From: Eopsaltria australis
Lineage: Eukaryota; Chordata; Aves; Passeriformes; Petroicidae
Assembly: GCA_034509425.1 (NCBI GenBank)
Contig: JAVTVJ010000033.1
Span: 2,542,001 to 2,606,000 of the forward strand
Direction: 5' to 3'
DNA length: 64,000 nt
Position numbers and translations under genes: made by a program. The notes under the pieces were generated by a model. The model was not told the origin of the DNA. It searched no databases and saw only the letters and a list, made by a program, of their open reading frames with translations. Position 1 is the first letter of the stretch. Each line of letters begins with the position of its first letter. This document shows, piece after piece, positions 24,101 to 36,415 of this stretch.

Positions 24101-26036
24101 CACAGAGCTAGGAAGCTCATGGAATGACAAGTGATTGAAATATGAAAAGGAAGCTATGTACCTTGGCTTCTAGCCAGTGAAGGTTTGTCCTGGAAGTACC
24201 TTCTCTAACATTATGTCTGATGGCATTTAAAATTCCTATGCGCTGCTCTGCTTTTTGTTCTTTCCTCCAATCTATTATGCCACAGTGTAATATTTCCCTT
24301 TATTATGATATTTTTTCTAATAATCATTCAATGTTTTAATTTTCAATAACATAATTATATGGCTTTTTTTTTCCAGTTATAGCTACTATTTTTCTTATCT
24401 GACTAAACCAGAGAGGATTATTTTCTCCTTATTTCTGTGATATGATGCCTCAATCAGAATTGCATTGCCTTTTTGTTTCACTGCCATATTACATAGTAAT
24501 CTAATTTATTCCCAATTAAAAGATTCAGGACTCTTTTGGGATTGGTGCATTTCAGGTTCTTCTCACCCAGAGGCTAATAGTTAAATTATTTTTCCCACAT
24601 GTATTAAAATCTAATCCTACAGAGAGACTTACATAACTACTTGTTTTTAGTCTTCATGAGTATTCTTATTGAAGCAGATAGGACTACTCAGAATGCATAA
24701 GAACATACTTGTGATATCAGGCTTTTATTAAAATGAATTTTGATTAAAAGTAAAAATGATGTCATAATATCGGCGTTTAAGTCTATTAATGCTTTGATGA
24801 ACAGGGGTTCATATTTTGTCTTAGTTAAATGTTATATCAATAATTTCTGAATAAAACCAAAATTAATTGTTTAATTTAATATGTATTGCTTTAGTCTAAG
24901 AATGTTTTATGTCTCTCAAGGCATTTTTATTTTTTTGAAACGAGAATGTAAATTTACAGTTCTAACAAAAATTCTGCTTGTTTTTTTCTAAGGAAGTTAA
25001 AATAATTTTTTCCCTCTTCATGCATTATTTAAAGCAGCCAGATGCTTTGGGTATTCTGGTTGCCTTTGGAAGGAAACTAACATTTCCAATTTACGTTTAT
25101 AATTTAAACTGAAATATCTAGGTCTCTCATAGTTAGTGTACTTTATTGCTTTCTGTCTGATTAAACACATTAGACTGAATTATCTTTACAACTCCCCAAT
25201 TTGGGTTTCTCTAATGTTCTAGACTACTTTGTTGAGATATATTGTCTTCTATGTCTCTAAGAACTGTCATTTCTCAGCAGCTTGGGAATGTTTAGTACTT
25301 TGGCCCCATTTCTTTTTAAATTCTTTACTTGCTAAAACCATTTGATATGCAGTGGCTCATCCACAGTTATTTGGATTCAAAGCAGGATTTAATATCTGTG
25401 GCCTGTGTTACACAATAGAATTGAATTTGTTCTAGCAATGGTGCCCCTCTTCTCTAAATCTCAGAGTTTATGTAAAACTCCGATTTATAAGGAAGTGTGT
25501 CTGCTTGAATCCTGATTCAGCCATTCATCCTTGCTTTGGAAATCTCTAATAGTAGAATGTTTGCTGAATAGACAAGGATGAAAGGATTAGTTTATGTTTT
25601 GTTGTGCTACTTTTTAAAAAAAATCTAAAATAGCTGAAGGTTAACAAATAAGGGAATCCCTTGAGCATTTTGACATTTCTGTGGAATGTCTGATCTTTTG
25701 CTTCTTGAAACACTTGGGATGACCAGGTGAAGAATGTGACAACAGGAAACTGAGCAAGTTAGGTAGCTGCTTCTGAATTCAGAGATTTTTATCTCCACTA
25801 ACATTATAAAAAGTGAGTAATCTGTAAGAGATACAGATTAAATCTCTTTCTGATGACATGTTTGCTGGATTTTTCATTCTTCCAACTCTTCTTACGGAAG
25901 GAAACAAACTTTTCATCTTCTCCTTGGAATACCTCAATCAAGTGAGACTTTTCTTTTAAACATTCATGTTTTTCCACCATGCTTATCTGGGTTCACTCTA
26001 GAGTGAGTCAGTGACAGATTTTCTAGGAAGTCGGGG

Positions 26037-26073
26037 TACCAGGTAAGACCAGGTCTTACCCCCCAACCTGGTA
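26037..26073. repeat. Compound nested inverted repeat
   Basis: The inner hairpin has arms GGTAAGACC (26042-26050) and GGTCTTACC (26052-26060) with a one-base loop. An outer pair TACCAGGT (26037-26044) and ACCTGGTA (26066-26073) overlaps it. The motif ACCAGGT / ACCTGGT therefore occurs in alternating orientation within 40 bases. No transposon or RNA family known to me fits. Confidence 0.85.
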
Positions 26074-28371
26074 AGAGTTTTTATGACTATGACAAGAAAG
26101 ACAAAATATATCCCTACTGTGTCTGTGTGTCTGCTAACCAACAGTAGCCTGAGGAAAAGTACATGAAGAAAGTCAACATTTGGTATTTTTCAGAATATTC
26201 TTTAAAATTCCAGTTGTTCATGACAGATGGCCTTATGGATTGAGGGGTATCTTTGCGTTTAATAGCTCTTGGTGATTTTTTTCCCCCATGATGTTGTCCT
26301 GTTAGTTTTGAGCCTACCTAGACTCTTGGCATTGGTGACCCTCTGCAGAAGCAAATTCTACTCCATGGAGTCAAACAGAGGAGATAAAGGAAGGTAGTTT
26401 ATTTCTTCTGATGTCTCCAGTCTAAGCAAACTCTTCTCTTTCTTGACAGAACTCTTGGTTTCCTCTCTAGGAGGTTAGAACCTCATCTTTTGGTACGATT
26501 TTAACATTCAGTTCTACTGCTACAGTCTTTGCTATAAACACACCCACACTCTCACACATCACTTCCTCAAGGACTATTCACACAAAACTTGCCATGCTTT
26601 GGTGGCCAGCATTCAATTTCAATCAGGTCTGTCTGTCCAAACCTTTTCATATCAGATGGGAAGCCTGGGTCAATCAGCTGCTGGATAAATTCTCCTGGGC
26701 AGCTGAAGGAGAAATGCCAGCTGCTGACCCAGCCTTGTTAGAGACAAGGTTATGTCAATATGATTCAAAGCCAATTGCTTCCTTCCTAGTGCAAAGCTGT
26801 CTCTGTGAGCAGACAGACTGAAAGTGGAATTTGCTTTTTATTATTTCAAAAAATAACAGTGTATGGGTGTTTTAGGCCAGACTGGCTTGGACTGTCCAAT
26901 TTTAACACTTAATCTAGGACTTTTCTCACTGGCCTCTCCCTGGTCAGCAGAGTTAGTTAACCTGCTCAAAGGAAATCTGGACCTCTTCTATTTAGGCCCT
27001 TCTTCCAAATTATTCTGTAGAAGCTTGCCTTTTCCTACTGGGTATAAAGAGAGTGTGAGGAAACTGGAAAACTAACTTGAACATCAAAATCCATTAAGTA
27101 AAATTAGGCATAAATAAGTGTAGGCAAAGGAGCCCATGAGATGTTGAGCATGGCAAAGTATGGGGAGCTTTCAAATGTGTTATTTATCTGGTCTAGGTTG
27201 CTAGTTATGGGATGTAAGTCTAGTAGTACAGTAATGACTAAAGCTATCTCTGAGATTCTTCTATAGTAGCTCATGACATGATGTCAGAAGTCCTTCATCT
27301 GGTTCTGCTATGCAGTCCAGAAGAGAATGTGTCTTGTTAACATACATTTGAAATATTTTAGTCATGTATAACTTTTTTCTCTGCTCCCAGCAAAACATCA
27401 TGTGCTCTTCTTTACTGCACTTGTAAGATTAAAACGTCTTTGAAAGCAGAGCCCTCCTTGTTTGCTGCTGTCATACTTTGATATTCCAATCTCAATTCTG
27501 CCTCCTTTACCCTTTTAATAATTCATTATAATGTAATTTATAGGTGGTAGCAAAAAAGTGAGATCATAGCACAATGACAATTTAGAAAGTTAAAGTTTAA
27601 TTACTATTCATTCACTGTACATTAAGTCTACTGAAAGAGCAGTATACTGGATTGATTGTTCTCTATTAATCTGTGTAGGAGAAAAAGTTTAGGCAAGTAC
27701 ATTTGAGCATTGTTCTGACTTTCAACACCATAGCATAAATTAGCTGTACTGTGTGATGCTGCAGATGGTATATGTGCTATTTTTGTCGTCACAGTTTTTT
27801 GCTCTTTAGCTTTAGTTTTCTTATTGCCCTTTATAATCACCGGGCAATTGGTATGAAAAAAGCAAAACACTCAAGCCCACAGAGAGACTTTTTAGAATGG
27901 GATGTATTTTTACAAGGATGAGCTGATCAAAGGCACTGAGAAATAAAACTTTGAAATTAGGTGTATGCCTCAAATCAAGAAGGCAATAATTCTGCAGCTG
28001 CCTGGTGATGTTGGCAGGAGAAGACATGGAACTTATTTCTTTGTTAATTATACCTTTCCTCTAAATAGCTAAAAACTTGATACTGTTCATCTATGAGTGT
28101 CTCACTGAAAAAGCTCTCCTGTCAAGAGAGAGAATAGCTGGAAAATAGACAAGAACTGCCTTGTAATTCTGTGGTATAAGAAAATGTAGTGCATAAACAA
28201 TATGACTCAAAAGCTATCAGCAGCAAGATACTCATTATTTCAGTTTCTGTATCAAGTTACACAAACCATTATTTTTGTGTTTTTAAGGCCTCTGCACCTT
28301 CTACTTATTGCTGTACTACTGCTATTAGGTGTTTCTGGTCACTGCTATGGCCTGCTGAAAAGCTGCCTGAT

Positions 28372-28685
28372 GGAAAAGGACCGGAGGGTGCTGGTTGACA
28401 GCCAGGTGAACCTGAGTCAGTGTGTGCCCAGGTGAACAGGAAAGCCAATGGCAATAGTGTGGCCAGCAGGATCAGGGCAGGGATTGCCCCTCTCACTGGT
28501 GATGATGCACTTGAGTCCTGTGTCCAGTTCAGCTCCCTGCAAGGACAGTGAGGTGCTGGGGTGAGTCCCAAGAAGGGCAATGAAGCTGGTGAAGGGTTTG
28601 GAGCACAAGTCTGATGAGGAGTGACTGAGGGAGCTGGGGGTGGCTAGCCTGGAGAAAAGATGGTTCAGGGGGGATCTTACCCGTT
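28372..28685 (+). mobile_element. CR1 LINE fragment, C-terminal part of ORF2
   Basis: Sense CR1 coding remnant without its 3' UTR. Recognisable stretches are GGTGCTGGTTGACAGCCAG (codons for VLVDS), the AGTGTGGCCAGCAGGA block (VASR), a GGGCAATGAAGCTGGTGAAG block (ATKLVK) and the final CCTGGAGAAAAGATGG (LEKR). Frameshifts and stops break the frame. It stops abruptly near 28685, where the sequence changes to an unrelated GC-rich block, so either a deletion or an insertion removed the CR1 tail. Open frames in 28189-28707 on both strands are shadows of this remnant. Confidence 0.88.
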
Positions 28686-28689
28686 TTGA

Positions 28690-29690
28690 GCAGAAAAAGC
28701 AGCACACTTGGTTTGTGCAAAGGTATACAGAAAGAGAGTGCCCACTCCTTTAAGGATCTGGTTAAGGAATTTTTCAATGGATAAAAAGGGATAGAAAGAA
28801 AGAGAGTCAGCTGCTGAGGCCCGTGGGGTCTCATCATTAGGCAGTGTAACCAATGGGGATTTAAAATTCTACCCACTGGAGTGGGAATGCTGTGTGTCCT
28901 GAAAACCAGATATGGGAATACAGGCATGAGAGAGGTGAGTGAGGGGCTCAGTGCCAGTGGCTGGATCAGGACTGCAGACCACAGCCTTTGTGCTGAGTGT
29001 CATGTCCTGAGGGCGTCTGTGCCTGCCCCAATCCGTGTGTCGAGGTGTATGTGTGTATTTCCCCATAAACCCCAAGCTGGACCAGCTGGAGAGTTGAGGG
29101 GCCTGGAATCTGGGCAGAGATATCAGGTAGGTAAAGGATCTGTGTAGAGGGTATTTGGGGGGACCTGCCATTGTGGGGTGCCCATGGGACAAAAGTGTGG
29201 GTTCTGTGTGTGTGTCGGGTGAGCACCCAGGGAACAGCCCATGAGACAGCGATCCATGGGATGAGTAAGGGGGCCCAGGATCTGGACAGGGCTGTTGGGC
29301 AGGCAGAGGGACCAGGCTGGTGCTCAGGGGATCTGCCAGTGTATGTGTGCTTGTGAGCCCAGGGAGTGTGGGGTGTGTCCTGCACTTGTGACCTTCTGCC
29401 TCTGCTTGTCCAAGAGGAGGAGGGGATGTATCCCTGTGTGCCTGTGTCTGCTGTGAGCCCTGAATGTGGGGGCTGCTGGAGGCTGTGCTTTGTCTGGGGC
29501 TCTGTGTGACCGCCTGTGTTCCTGTCTTCTCTCCGGATTGTGTGCTCAGCTTCACTCTTGGCTGAACCTGCAAGGAGGGACAGCAGAAGCCACAATCTTT
29601 AGCCTGGCAAGACTCCAGGTCTCTGGGACACTGGAGGGGTTTTGGGCCAGGGTGGCTGGAGGAGGCTGACCACTGGTAACTTCCCTTAAC
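28690..29690. repeat. GC-rich block with diverged tandem units of about 155-172 bases
   Basis: This kilobase is compositionally unlike its AT-rich neighbours: G-rich on +, with many TGTGTG, CCCAGG and GGGGCC phrases. Three related unit starts are at about 28943, 29098 and 29270, each beginning GGGGC followed by a GGATC/GAATC-type segment. The last two share the order ATCTGG, CAGG, GGTA/GGCAG and GATCTGCCA/GACCTGCCA. Units are strongly diverged. The tail (29543-29690) reads CTTCACTCTTGGCTGAACC, then GGACACTGGAGGGGTTTTGG. It could be a minisatellite, or the repeat-bearing part of an endogenous-retrovirus LTR, but I cannot name the family. The 209- and 234-codon frames on - here are S/T/P/H-rich low-complexity openings. 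Confidence 0.55.
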
Positions 29691-29694
29691 ATTA

Positions 29695-32600
29695 CAAGGC
29701 TGTCCCTTGTGTTTGTATAGGCTAAGTCAAATCTATTGAGCGCAGGTAGGCAGAAGCTGTATGGAGAAACCTGCATTTCCTCTCCTCTCCTACTTTGGAT
29801 TTTGAGCAGGAGGAAAACTAAGAAGGTCTTTCTCAGCCAGGTCTCCTCTTCTGTGTTGAGCAGCAACAAAGACAGGAGCTGAGGTTTGGGCCAGCTTTGT
29901 TTCTGTCTGATCACTATGCCCTTTTGCTTTACATAGGACCTTCAGACAACCTCACAGAAGCTGAAGGAAGAGTGCTCTTATTTTCCAATAGACATGAGTT
30001 AAAGTCTGTCTGGAATTACTATTCATGAGCTTAATCTCTGGGGTGGTCAGCTGATACTGTGATCTGATTTGTTGGCCAGCAGCATTCACAGAGAACATCT
30101 GGGAAAATGCTTTGTGGTCTGATTTTGGTCTGCTGTCCACACTTCAGTCACCCCTGCTCTGCTACCTTAGGAGTAGGAACTATTATGTCTCAGCTAAGAC
30201 TACCATGAGGAATGTATCTGTCAAAACATCAGCTTTAAGAACTAAGTTTCTTTTTCTTCTTTGAACATCCAATTGCTGCTAGAGACACATTTCTGTTATC
30301 TCTTGCCTTGCTCACACTTTAGAACATCCGACATTTTTCCAAGAAACTGCATGAAGAGCTGTTTTCTTTTTTAAAAGTTTTGTTTTTCATAAAATTAATT
30401 ACCATCTCCTTAAACTGCTTTATAACCAGCACCTGAGTGAGAACATGCTGCATCTGGAAATCTGAAAAAGGTCATTTAGCTGAAACATTTGTTGATAGGT
30501 GTTTGGGGATTTTTTGGTGATACTTAATACTCAATATATAACAAATAAGATGCCACCTTATCATATGAAACTGTCAGGAGCGAAAGTGCATAGAGAAATA
30601 AGAAACACAGTTGCAGTGTTTTGTCAGACAGTAAATTAATTGTTAAGATCTTTTACAGATTGCTCAAGATGTCTAGCTATGTTTCTTCTTCATTTCTTTC
30701 AGGATGATTCAGGGAAACTCATTTCTTCAAAATAACCTTTATAAATGCCCCTTAACTGAAAGATACAGTATGCTAAATTGTTCTCTGAAAAGAAAAGAGG
30801 AGGAAAAGGAGAAAAAGAAAGGAAAATAAAGAAAAGAGAGCAAGTAACTTAGAAGCCTTTGGCTTTCTGTCAGTGAGAAGGGATTAAACTTAGACCAAGG
30901 AATTAAAACATTGATGGGGCACATTGTACAGCTGAATCCTAAAGAATATATTAATAGTACAGAAAAAAATATCCTGTTATAATTCCCAGTGATCTGCACA
31001 ATTAAGGCAACAACATTTATGCATTTTCTCCTGTGCTGGCAGAGAATGCTGCATGAGATGCTTCATTAGTATGCATTGTTGTATGAACTGATTCCCTTCT
31101 GTAGCTGTGGACTGTCACTGGCAGTCACAGGAGGTCTAGGAAATTATGCAAGTATGAGCCAACAAATGATTTTTAATTAAATGTGGGAAATAACAAGAAA
31201 TCTAAATTTCTTTGGAAGTAATATAGTTCTATTGATAATGCAATGACACTTTAATTCAAATTTCAAAATATTTTGCCTAGTAATTAATATTTTCAATCTG
31301 CTGAAATATCTATTAAAGCAATATGGATCTATTTAGTTCTATCTGAATTTTTATTTTTAGAGGTTCATTTTCCTACAAACCAAAAAGCCTTTGATTTCAC
31401 AATATTTGTGATACTTCTATGTGAACTTTCTTGAGAACCACATGTCCTATGCATGCCCGTATCTATTTATTCTGCTTCTAAAATCATCCTTCCTGAGTTA
31501 GTCTTTTGATTCATTCCTGTGGCAGTTGTTTCTGAGAATTTGTTAACAAATATAAATATGAGTCATCTAGAAAAGAACAAGCATCCGTATGGCATGTAAA
31601 GTTTTGTGTAACAATTCTTGCAGGCATATTTTAGCACTGAACGCTGTTATGATGTGCTGACCGTTACTTTTAATCAGCATTTCACAACTTTTCTAACCTA
31701 AACCAGGGTGAAGTTCATGTCATAAAACACTGCTCTTAGGACTTTTGTTCAGGTATGCATAAATAATGATGTAAATGTATATATATTTATCTACACATAA
31801 GTATGCGTATATACGTATATGTATCTGTATACCTTTAGTGAAGGGAAGGAATTTTAAAGGATTGCCTTATTCCTATTCAAATTCACTATTAAACTTTTCT
31901 TTTGTCATTATGTTTCAGCAGGAAAAGCCTGATGATGTCTCAGAGTGACTTCTTTGCAATTTAAAATGAATCACATATTTTTAAGAGCTGAGGTATAATC
32001 ATACCTTTGACTTTTCTGCTTTCATCACATTGATTTTCTAGATAGAAATTGATTATGTAAATCAAGTATTTCAGCTTATTAATTCATATCAGTATTTTTA
32101 ATTACTCCTTTCAGCATTTAAAGGAACATTTTATGAATCTGCAGTGAAAACTGTACCTTCATCATCCTTAATTTTCCACACAATCAGCATTGCTGAATCA
32201 CAGTAATGCACCGCTTCCTATGACTAATTTTTCACATGGAAATGCGTCCTACTGTGGTCGTGCATCTACACTCTATGATAGATAAAACCAATGTCAGGGA
32301 TTCCACTACAGTGTGTTCTGTCAATTGGTATCTGTCAATCTGTCAGCTGAAACTTGAAACATGACTGAATGTGCTCCGTGGTGTGGATCTGTAAAACACA
32401 TTAGCAATAGTTTGCATTCAGTATTTGCAGCATCCTCAATCATTACAGCGTGTGTTGTTGAATGCATATTAAGAACGATGTGTTACGCTCAGCTGACTTT
32501 TAACCTACTGGTTGACACTTTCCCCACCCCAAAACACTTTCTAAAAGCTGCTGCCTTTTCTTTCTTTGACATAATATAAAACACAAAATGTCGCAACCTA

Positions 32601-33852
32601 TCTTCACAAAATGTTGCAGTTTTGATTTAGGGTCTCAAAAGCTACACACTCTCTGTGTTACTCAGGGTGTTTGCAATAAGGATACTCAGCCTTTAGCAGG
32701 AGGTTGTCACCCTAATTTATTGCCATCTGAAGACTGCATAGTAGTTTATGCAAATTGAGTCAGTGGCTTCAGTCCTGCTCCCAGGGGACAGATATCTGCA
32801 TCATAAAACTGCCTCACCAGTTCTTACTGGGCGTGTTTGATGAACTTCTTCCATGTAGAGTGTAGAAAAGTGATATTCAGCAAGCAGTTATGAAAGAGAA
32901 TGTCTTCAACACTGTCCTAGAAGTGGTCTTATCAAAGTGGATTTGAGATACATTTAAGAAAAACATGGGAAGCGTTCATTCCCCTGTACTTGTCTGACCC
33001 CCTTCAGGGGTGGGTGATCATTTTGTTTTCTGCAGCTGACAATCCACACCTTTTATTTTGATAAGAAACAAGAAGACATTGACAATGTGCCCCAGTGCTT
33101 GGATGCTCATTGTCCATGCTTCTCAATCCCTCACCCTTCTGTGGACTCCCTTGACCACCTTTGTCTGGGTCAAATCTGATTTTGGGAAGGTGGGGAGCTG
33201 GGCGAGCCCTGAGCAGAAGGCATATGATTTCTCTGTTGCACTCATCCAAGTGATCAGAAATCAAGCTGGTTAAAAACAATGAGCCACTGTTTTTTTCCAA
33301 TGACACTCCTCTAAATGCGACTTTCCTATTTCTCTGTAATCTTTTACAGAGGCTGCAGCTGTTTTTTGCATATGGTTCTAAACTCCACAGAAGTTCTAAG
33401 ATCCCTCAGTCTTCTTAGTGCCGATAAATACGATCATGAACCAGTCCAATAGGATGAAAATATAACAGCAGCTGCCTAATGCCTTGGAGACTTCTTTCCC
33501 TTCTCCCACCATGCACTTTAGGTCACTCCAGAGCTGGGAGTAAGCTGAACTTCCCTGCCCAATGCTCACAGATCTTGATACCTTGCTTTAACTCTGAAAT
33601 TTTCACTGTTCTGCTTGGCTAAGTTTAATTTTTCAATTTCCAACCTCCTGTCATTCCTTTATTTCTGGGTTCTTTTAGTCTATTGTTCATTCCACCATGG
33701 AATTCCACCTCACTCTAGGGCTTTTCTGGTGGGCTCAAACATGTCTTACTTGTAGCAGCTTTTGTCTATATTAAGTCCTCATAATTTCTAGGCAGGTGAC
33801 AGCTGTTATTAATAAAGGATTTTTTTCTCTTGTGCTATTTGGAGTATCAAAT
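29695..33852. other. No recognised gene; includes purine-rich and palindromic AT tracts
   Basis: AT-rich DNA. A 60-base A/G-only-dominated tract lies at 30783-30842. A TATA/CGTA alternation with the palindrome CGTATATACG occurs at about 31806-31815. No exon, RNA gene or interspersed repeat is recognised. Open frames such as 29552-29914 on - have no domain. Confidence 0.55.
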
Positions 33853-34360
33853 AATCACAGAATTACAGAATCATGGAGAGTTTGGGGTTGAAACAGACCT
33901 TAAAAGTCATCTAGTACCAACCCCCCAACCATGGATTGGGACTCCACCCACTAGACCAGGTTGCTCAAAGCCCATCCAACCTTACTTTGAACACTTCAAG
34001 GGATAGGGAACCTACAACTTCTCTGGGCAACCTATTCCAGTGTTTCACTACCCTCACAGTAAAGGATGTCTTCCCACTATTTAATATAAATTTAACCTCT
34101 TTCAGTTTAAAGCCTCTCCTCCTTTCATTGCATGCATTTGTAGAAAGGCCCCACTCTGTTGTAGCTCCTTGAGGCAGTGGAAGGAGTTATCTGGTCTCCT
34201 CAGGGCCTTCTCACTTCCAAGCTGAATAACCCTAGCTCTCTCAGCCTGTCTTCATAGCAGACATGTTCCAGTCCTCTCGTTATCTTTGCAGCCCTTCGCC
34301 TGGACCCCACGAGTCCGTGTCCTTCTTCTGTTGGTGGCCCCAGAGTCCAGATTTCTTGCA
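33853..34360 (-). mobile_element. CR1 LINE fragment, end of ORF2 plus 3' UTR, antisense
   Basis: The longest uninterrupted CR1 3' UTR in the window, reading on -. On + it starts AATCACAGAATTACAGAATC, continues through ACTAGACCAGGTTGCTCAA, CTTCTCTGGGCAACCTATTC and CCTCACAGTAAAGGATGTC, then CTGAATAACCCTAGCTCTCT (end of ORF2), and fades out after GTGGCCCCAGAGTCC near 34355. The frames at 33936-34172 and 34263-34496 on + are antisense to it and not genes. Confidence 0.94.
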
Positions 34361-36225
34361 GCGTCATGGTCTATTTGTTGCATTTTGTTTTACAGCTCCT
34401 ACCTTAGATCCAGAAACTAAACATTCCTCTTACGTCCTCCAAAGGGCCAGACCTACTTATGTCTCGAGGATCTTTAACACCATTTCTTTTCCTTGAAAAA
34501 CTTGGTCAGTCTATCCTTATTTTGGAAAGGAAAAAGAAGTAATCAATCTATCCTTTTACAGTCTAGTGATTACCTCACTCATCCCAGAAATGGGAGAGCT
34601 GGGTTTTGTTGCTGTGGCTGTCTGAAGAGCCTCCTCACAGGAACAGTTCCTTTCTGAAGGTTTTATGCTCAGTTGCAAGGTGACTTTCCCCCTCTTTGCC
34701 CTTGACTGATCTAATTAGGCAAAATAGCATCCTTTGTTATACTCCTTGCTTAAGGATTTCCCTGACCTGCAGGACTCTGTCTTAATGCTCTGGTTTATAG
34801 TAAAGGTCATTATCAATACTTGCTAGATTGTAGTTCAAATGCAGTGTTCTTTGAAACACACTGACTAAACAACAATGAAAAGACTGCAGTTCTTGGTGAT
34901 GTAGGTGTATCACTTGCTGTGCTCGGGTTTGAAACTGAGCCTGCTGGACTGATTGGTTTTGTGATATGAATCTTCCCCAGCTAAATGAACCATGGCTGCA
35001 GAAGGTGTTATATTGACTACCAAAGTGTGAGCTTTTAGTTTGGTGAATTGTCTTCTGAATGAGAAATAGGGATGAAAATTGAGTAGCAATGTCCAAAAGC
35101 TCTAGCAGTTGATTATTTTGAAATACATGATGAAAGACCATATCCAGTGAAAGTGTATGCAATATCTGTGAACTGTCTTTGACAACTATTTAATTCAAAG
35201 TTATAATACTGATATTAAAAACCAGACCATGCTCTCTTATTTTAAACCAACTTAATTTCCACCCTCAGTCCTAAGGAAAACAACTGCAACAACTAATAAC
35301 ATACACAATGAAAGAAAAATACCGTTTGGAGTGGTAAGCAGATGGGAGCTGTGCTAAGTCTGGTTCTGGATATAATTTATGACATTTCCCTGGCCTCAAG
35401 ATCAGAAGTGTCCTATGAAGTCTCTGCAGGAATGAGCTGGTAACTCTCTACCTAACTTTTTAACTGAAAGAAAAAGATGTTGTAATGTCCTGCTTCTAGG
35501 GATCAATCTGAGATCCAGTAATTAAATAAATACTTACATATACTGTATAGAATTCCACTGGGACATTGAATCTAGTTAGATCTTGCAGAAAAATGGCTGT
35601 AAACATGTAATGTGGTAGTTTTTTTCTGTGACACTGGAACTGTGTTGTTTCCACTTCTCTGAGTTTTCTAACTGTGATGAGCCATCATGTCATGCTGTCC
35701 TTGGTGAGTGTCTACCCAGTGTTCCTCAGTTTTTAATGAAAATGAATGTATAGCTAACCTGGGAGGTACCTATCAGGCTCCAGTACTTTTTTTTTTTTTG
35801 TTTATATAAATTTATTGATATTTACCTTGGGTATTTTTGATTTATATAAGTCTGCCTCAGCAGACAGATTGACCATTCACTCCAAAAATGACCTCATCAC
35901 TTGGGAAATCTTGAGGTGCAATCAGTGCTGTAAGTGGCATGAGAGGGCAGTGGAAAGAGCTCTGCAAGCACCATGAAAAATGGTAAGAAGGCTACATAAA
36001 CATGGCCATGTAGCCTTGAGAAATACTATATGTTAAAGAAGGTAGAAGTAAAGTGTTGTCAACAGCTCAGCTTTATGTACATAAGGAGACTTTCTAAATT
36101 TAGTAGGGTAGAGATGAACCAGGCATGTTCAGGCTTGCAAGAACTTTTGTGATTATCACTTTGCTGCTAGTAAGCTTCACATACCTTCTTCAGGTTTTTT
36201 GGGGTGTAACTGTATCCCCTCATTT
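34361..36225. other. No recognised gene or repeat
   Basis: Contains a 126-codon open frame on - (34782-35162) rich in Q, H, F and S, with a fairly protein-like composition but no known domain and no gene context. A T-run lies near 35788-35799. Nothing else is recognised. Confidence 0.55.
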
Positions 36226-36227
36226 AA

Positions 36228-36415
36228 TGGAGTGGCAGAATGATTGAGGTCAGAAGGGACCTCTCTAGGTCATCTGGTTCAACCCATCTGCTCAAGCTAG
36301 ACCACCTAGCACCAGTAGCCCAGGGCCTTGTCCAGACAGATATTGAAGATCTCTAATGATGAAGACTCCCTGACCTCCTTGGGCAATCTGTTGGAGTGCC
36401 TGCCTGTTACCTTCT
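36228..36415 (-). mobile_element. Old CR1 LINE fragment, antisense
   Basis: On + it starts GCAGAATGATTGAGGTCAG, then AAGGGACCTCTCTAGGTCAT, TGCTCAAGCTAGACCACC and TCCAGACAGATATTGAAGA, and ends with CCTTGGGCAATCTGTTGG. This is the reverse of a CR1 3' UTR. The terminal octamers are degraded and the copy is short. Confidence 0.88.

Larger units (their letters stand above)
16244..28371. other. Longest repeat-poor stretch; no recognised gene
   Basis: About 12 kb with no interspersed element that I can name. It contains simple repeats (18851-18985, 20322-20393, 21130-21146) and two strong inverted repeats (18707-18729, 26037-26073), listed separately. The 163-codon frame at 22534-23025 on - has no domain, signal peptide or conserved motif that I know. 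I see no RNA gene and no exon with good splice borders. Enhancers or exons of a lowly conserved transcript cannot be excluded. Confidence 0.55.

Noticed and set aside
28869..29595. 234- and 209-codon overlapping frames on the minus strand
   Set aside because: They lie in a GC-rich, tandem-repeat block with few AT-rich stops. The peptides are S/T/P/H-rich low complexity in two frames at once, without domains.
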